This document shows, one piece after another, positions 6,833 through 7,117 of a stretch of 7,117 nucleotides of DNA. Below the pieces are notes generated by a model, which made no database searches, had not been told where the DNA came from, and saw only the letters and a list, made by a program, of their open reading frames with translations. Each line of letters starts with the position of its first letter. Position 1 is the first letter of the stretch. The position numbers and the translations under genes were made by a program. Origin of the DNA: Prolixibacteraceae bacterium (lineage in GTDB: Bacteria; Bacteroidota; Bacteroidia; Bacteroidales; Prolixibacteraceae); NCBI GenBank assembly GCA_003516705.1, contig DPCJ01000028.1:2428-9544 (forward strand), written 5' to 3'.

Positions 6833-6874
6833 AAAAAAAATAAAACTCCCTTTGATCAACACAAAGGGAGTTTT
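6833..6874 (-). terminator. Rho-independent terminator after the partial upstream hcp gene
   Basis: A perfect 13-bp inverted repeat (AAAACTCCCTTTG at 6842-6854, CAAAGGGAGTTTT at 6862-6874) encloses a 7-base loop. Read on the minus strand, the stem runs into TTTTATTTTTTTT (6845 down to 6833), a full U-tract. It begins 5 bp after the stop codon of the partial hcp gene (6879) and ends 65 bp before the next hcp start. It should stop, or partly stop, transcription from the upstream hcp gene. Confidence 0.9.
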
Positions 6875-6878
6875 CATT

Positions 6879-7117
6879 TTACATGGCCCATTCATTTTCG
6901 TGTTCTCCATTTCCTACTTTAATACTTCGGGCAGAAAGGGAAATGGATTGTATCATTGCTCCCGCCCCAGCTTCATCAAATGATTCTTCGAAATGGACCA
7001 TGTACGATTCAACAATTTCCAGCTCTTTCATTTTAGAGTCTTCGTCGCGTTTGTTGAAAGTGACCTTTGCATCTTTTTTCATGTAGCTGTCACACATCCA
7101 CTCGAATAAACCAGTGT
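6879..7117 (-). CDS. tssD: Hcp-type tube protein TssD, second copy (5' partial)
   Basis: Only the C-terminal part (about 79 residues) is in the window. The frame stays open to the right edge, reading Thr-Gly-Leu-Phe-Glu-Trp-Met-Cys-Asp, so the ATG at 7097 is internal and not the start. The visible part matches the second half of a TssD: a Phe-Glu-Trp-Met helix, VTFNKRDEDSKMKELEI, the strand with Tyr-Met-Val-His-Phe-Glu-Glu-Ser-Phe, then ISLSARSIKVGNGEHENEW. The closing Ser-Ala-Arg-x-Ile-x-x-Gly and His-Glu-x-x-Trp also occur in the complete hcp downstream. It has its own strong terminator immediately after the stop, as fits a highly expressed, separately transcribed tube gene, and may be the main Hcp of the system. 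Whether it is intact upstream cannot be seen. Confidence 0.88.
   Translation of the reverse strand, partial: TGLFEWMCDSYMKKDAKVTFNKRDEDSKMKELEIVESYMVHFEESFDEAGAGAMIQSISLSARSIKVGNGEHENEWAM

Overview
The window holds part of a type VI secretion system locus of the Bacteroidota-specific subtype (T6SS-iii). The organism is very probably a member of the Bacteroidota. The reasons are AT-rich DNA, genes without clear Shine-Dalgarno sequences, a recognisable TssN/TssO pair (membrane proteins found only in this subtype), TssD-type Hcp proteins, and a PKD-domain protein in Bacteroidota style. The lineage cannot be fixed further; a Bacteroidales-like environmental group is a guess.

Layout. From the right edge leftwards on the minus strand: the C-terminal end of one Hcp/TssD gene (6879 to beyond 7117); a strong rho-independent terminator (6833-6874); a second, complete Hcp/TssD gene (6360-6767) with a small palindrome in its leader; vgrG/tssI (4506-6347); a stand-alone PAAR protein (4203-4493); a small protein with the Cys/His/Asp signature of YopT/AvrPphB-type (C58) cysteine proteases (3630-4121); tssN (2620-3498); and tssO (1986-2639), which overlaps tssN by 20 bp. 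On the plus strand, converging on tssO, is the 3' part of a large PKD-domain protein whose C-terminal half looks like a repeat-built beta-propeller (1-1989). Its stop codon overlaps the tssO stop.

How the genes work together. Hcp stacks into the inner tube. VgrG capped by PAAR forms the puncturing tip. TssN and TssO belong to the inner-membrane/periplasmic complex that takes the place of TssJLM in this subtype. The C58-like protein sits where cargo usually sits, directly behind the spike genes, and is the best effector candidate. Neither VgrG nor PAAR carries a toxin extension, so the cargo would have to be delivered non-covalently. No immunity gene is visible next to it. The PKD/propeller protein may be a secreted or envelope-anchored accessory, but its role cannot be read from this fragment.

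There is no gene-free stretch over 300 bases. The longest gaps are 3499-3629 (131 bp), 6768-6878 (111 bp, with terminator and palindrome) and 4122-4202 (81 bp). I see no tRNA, rRNA, CRISPR, IS element or attachment site.
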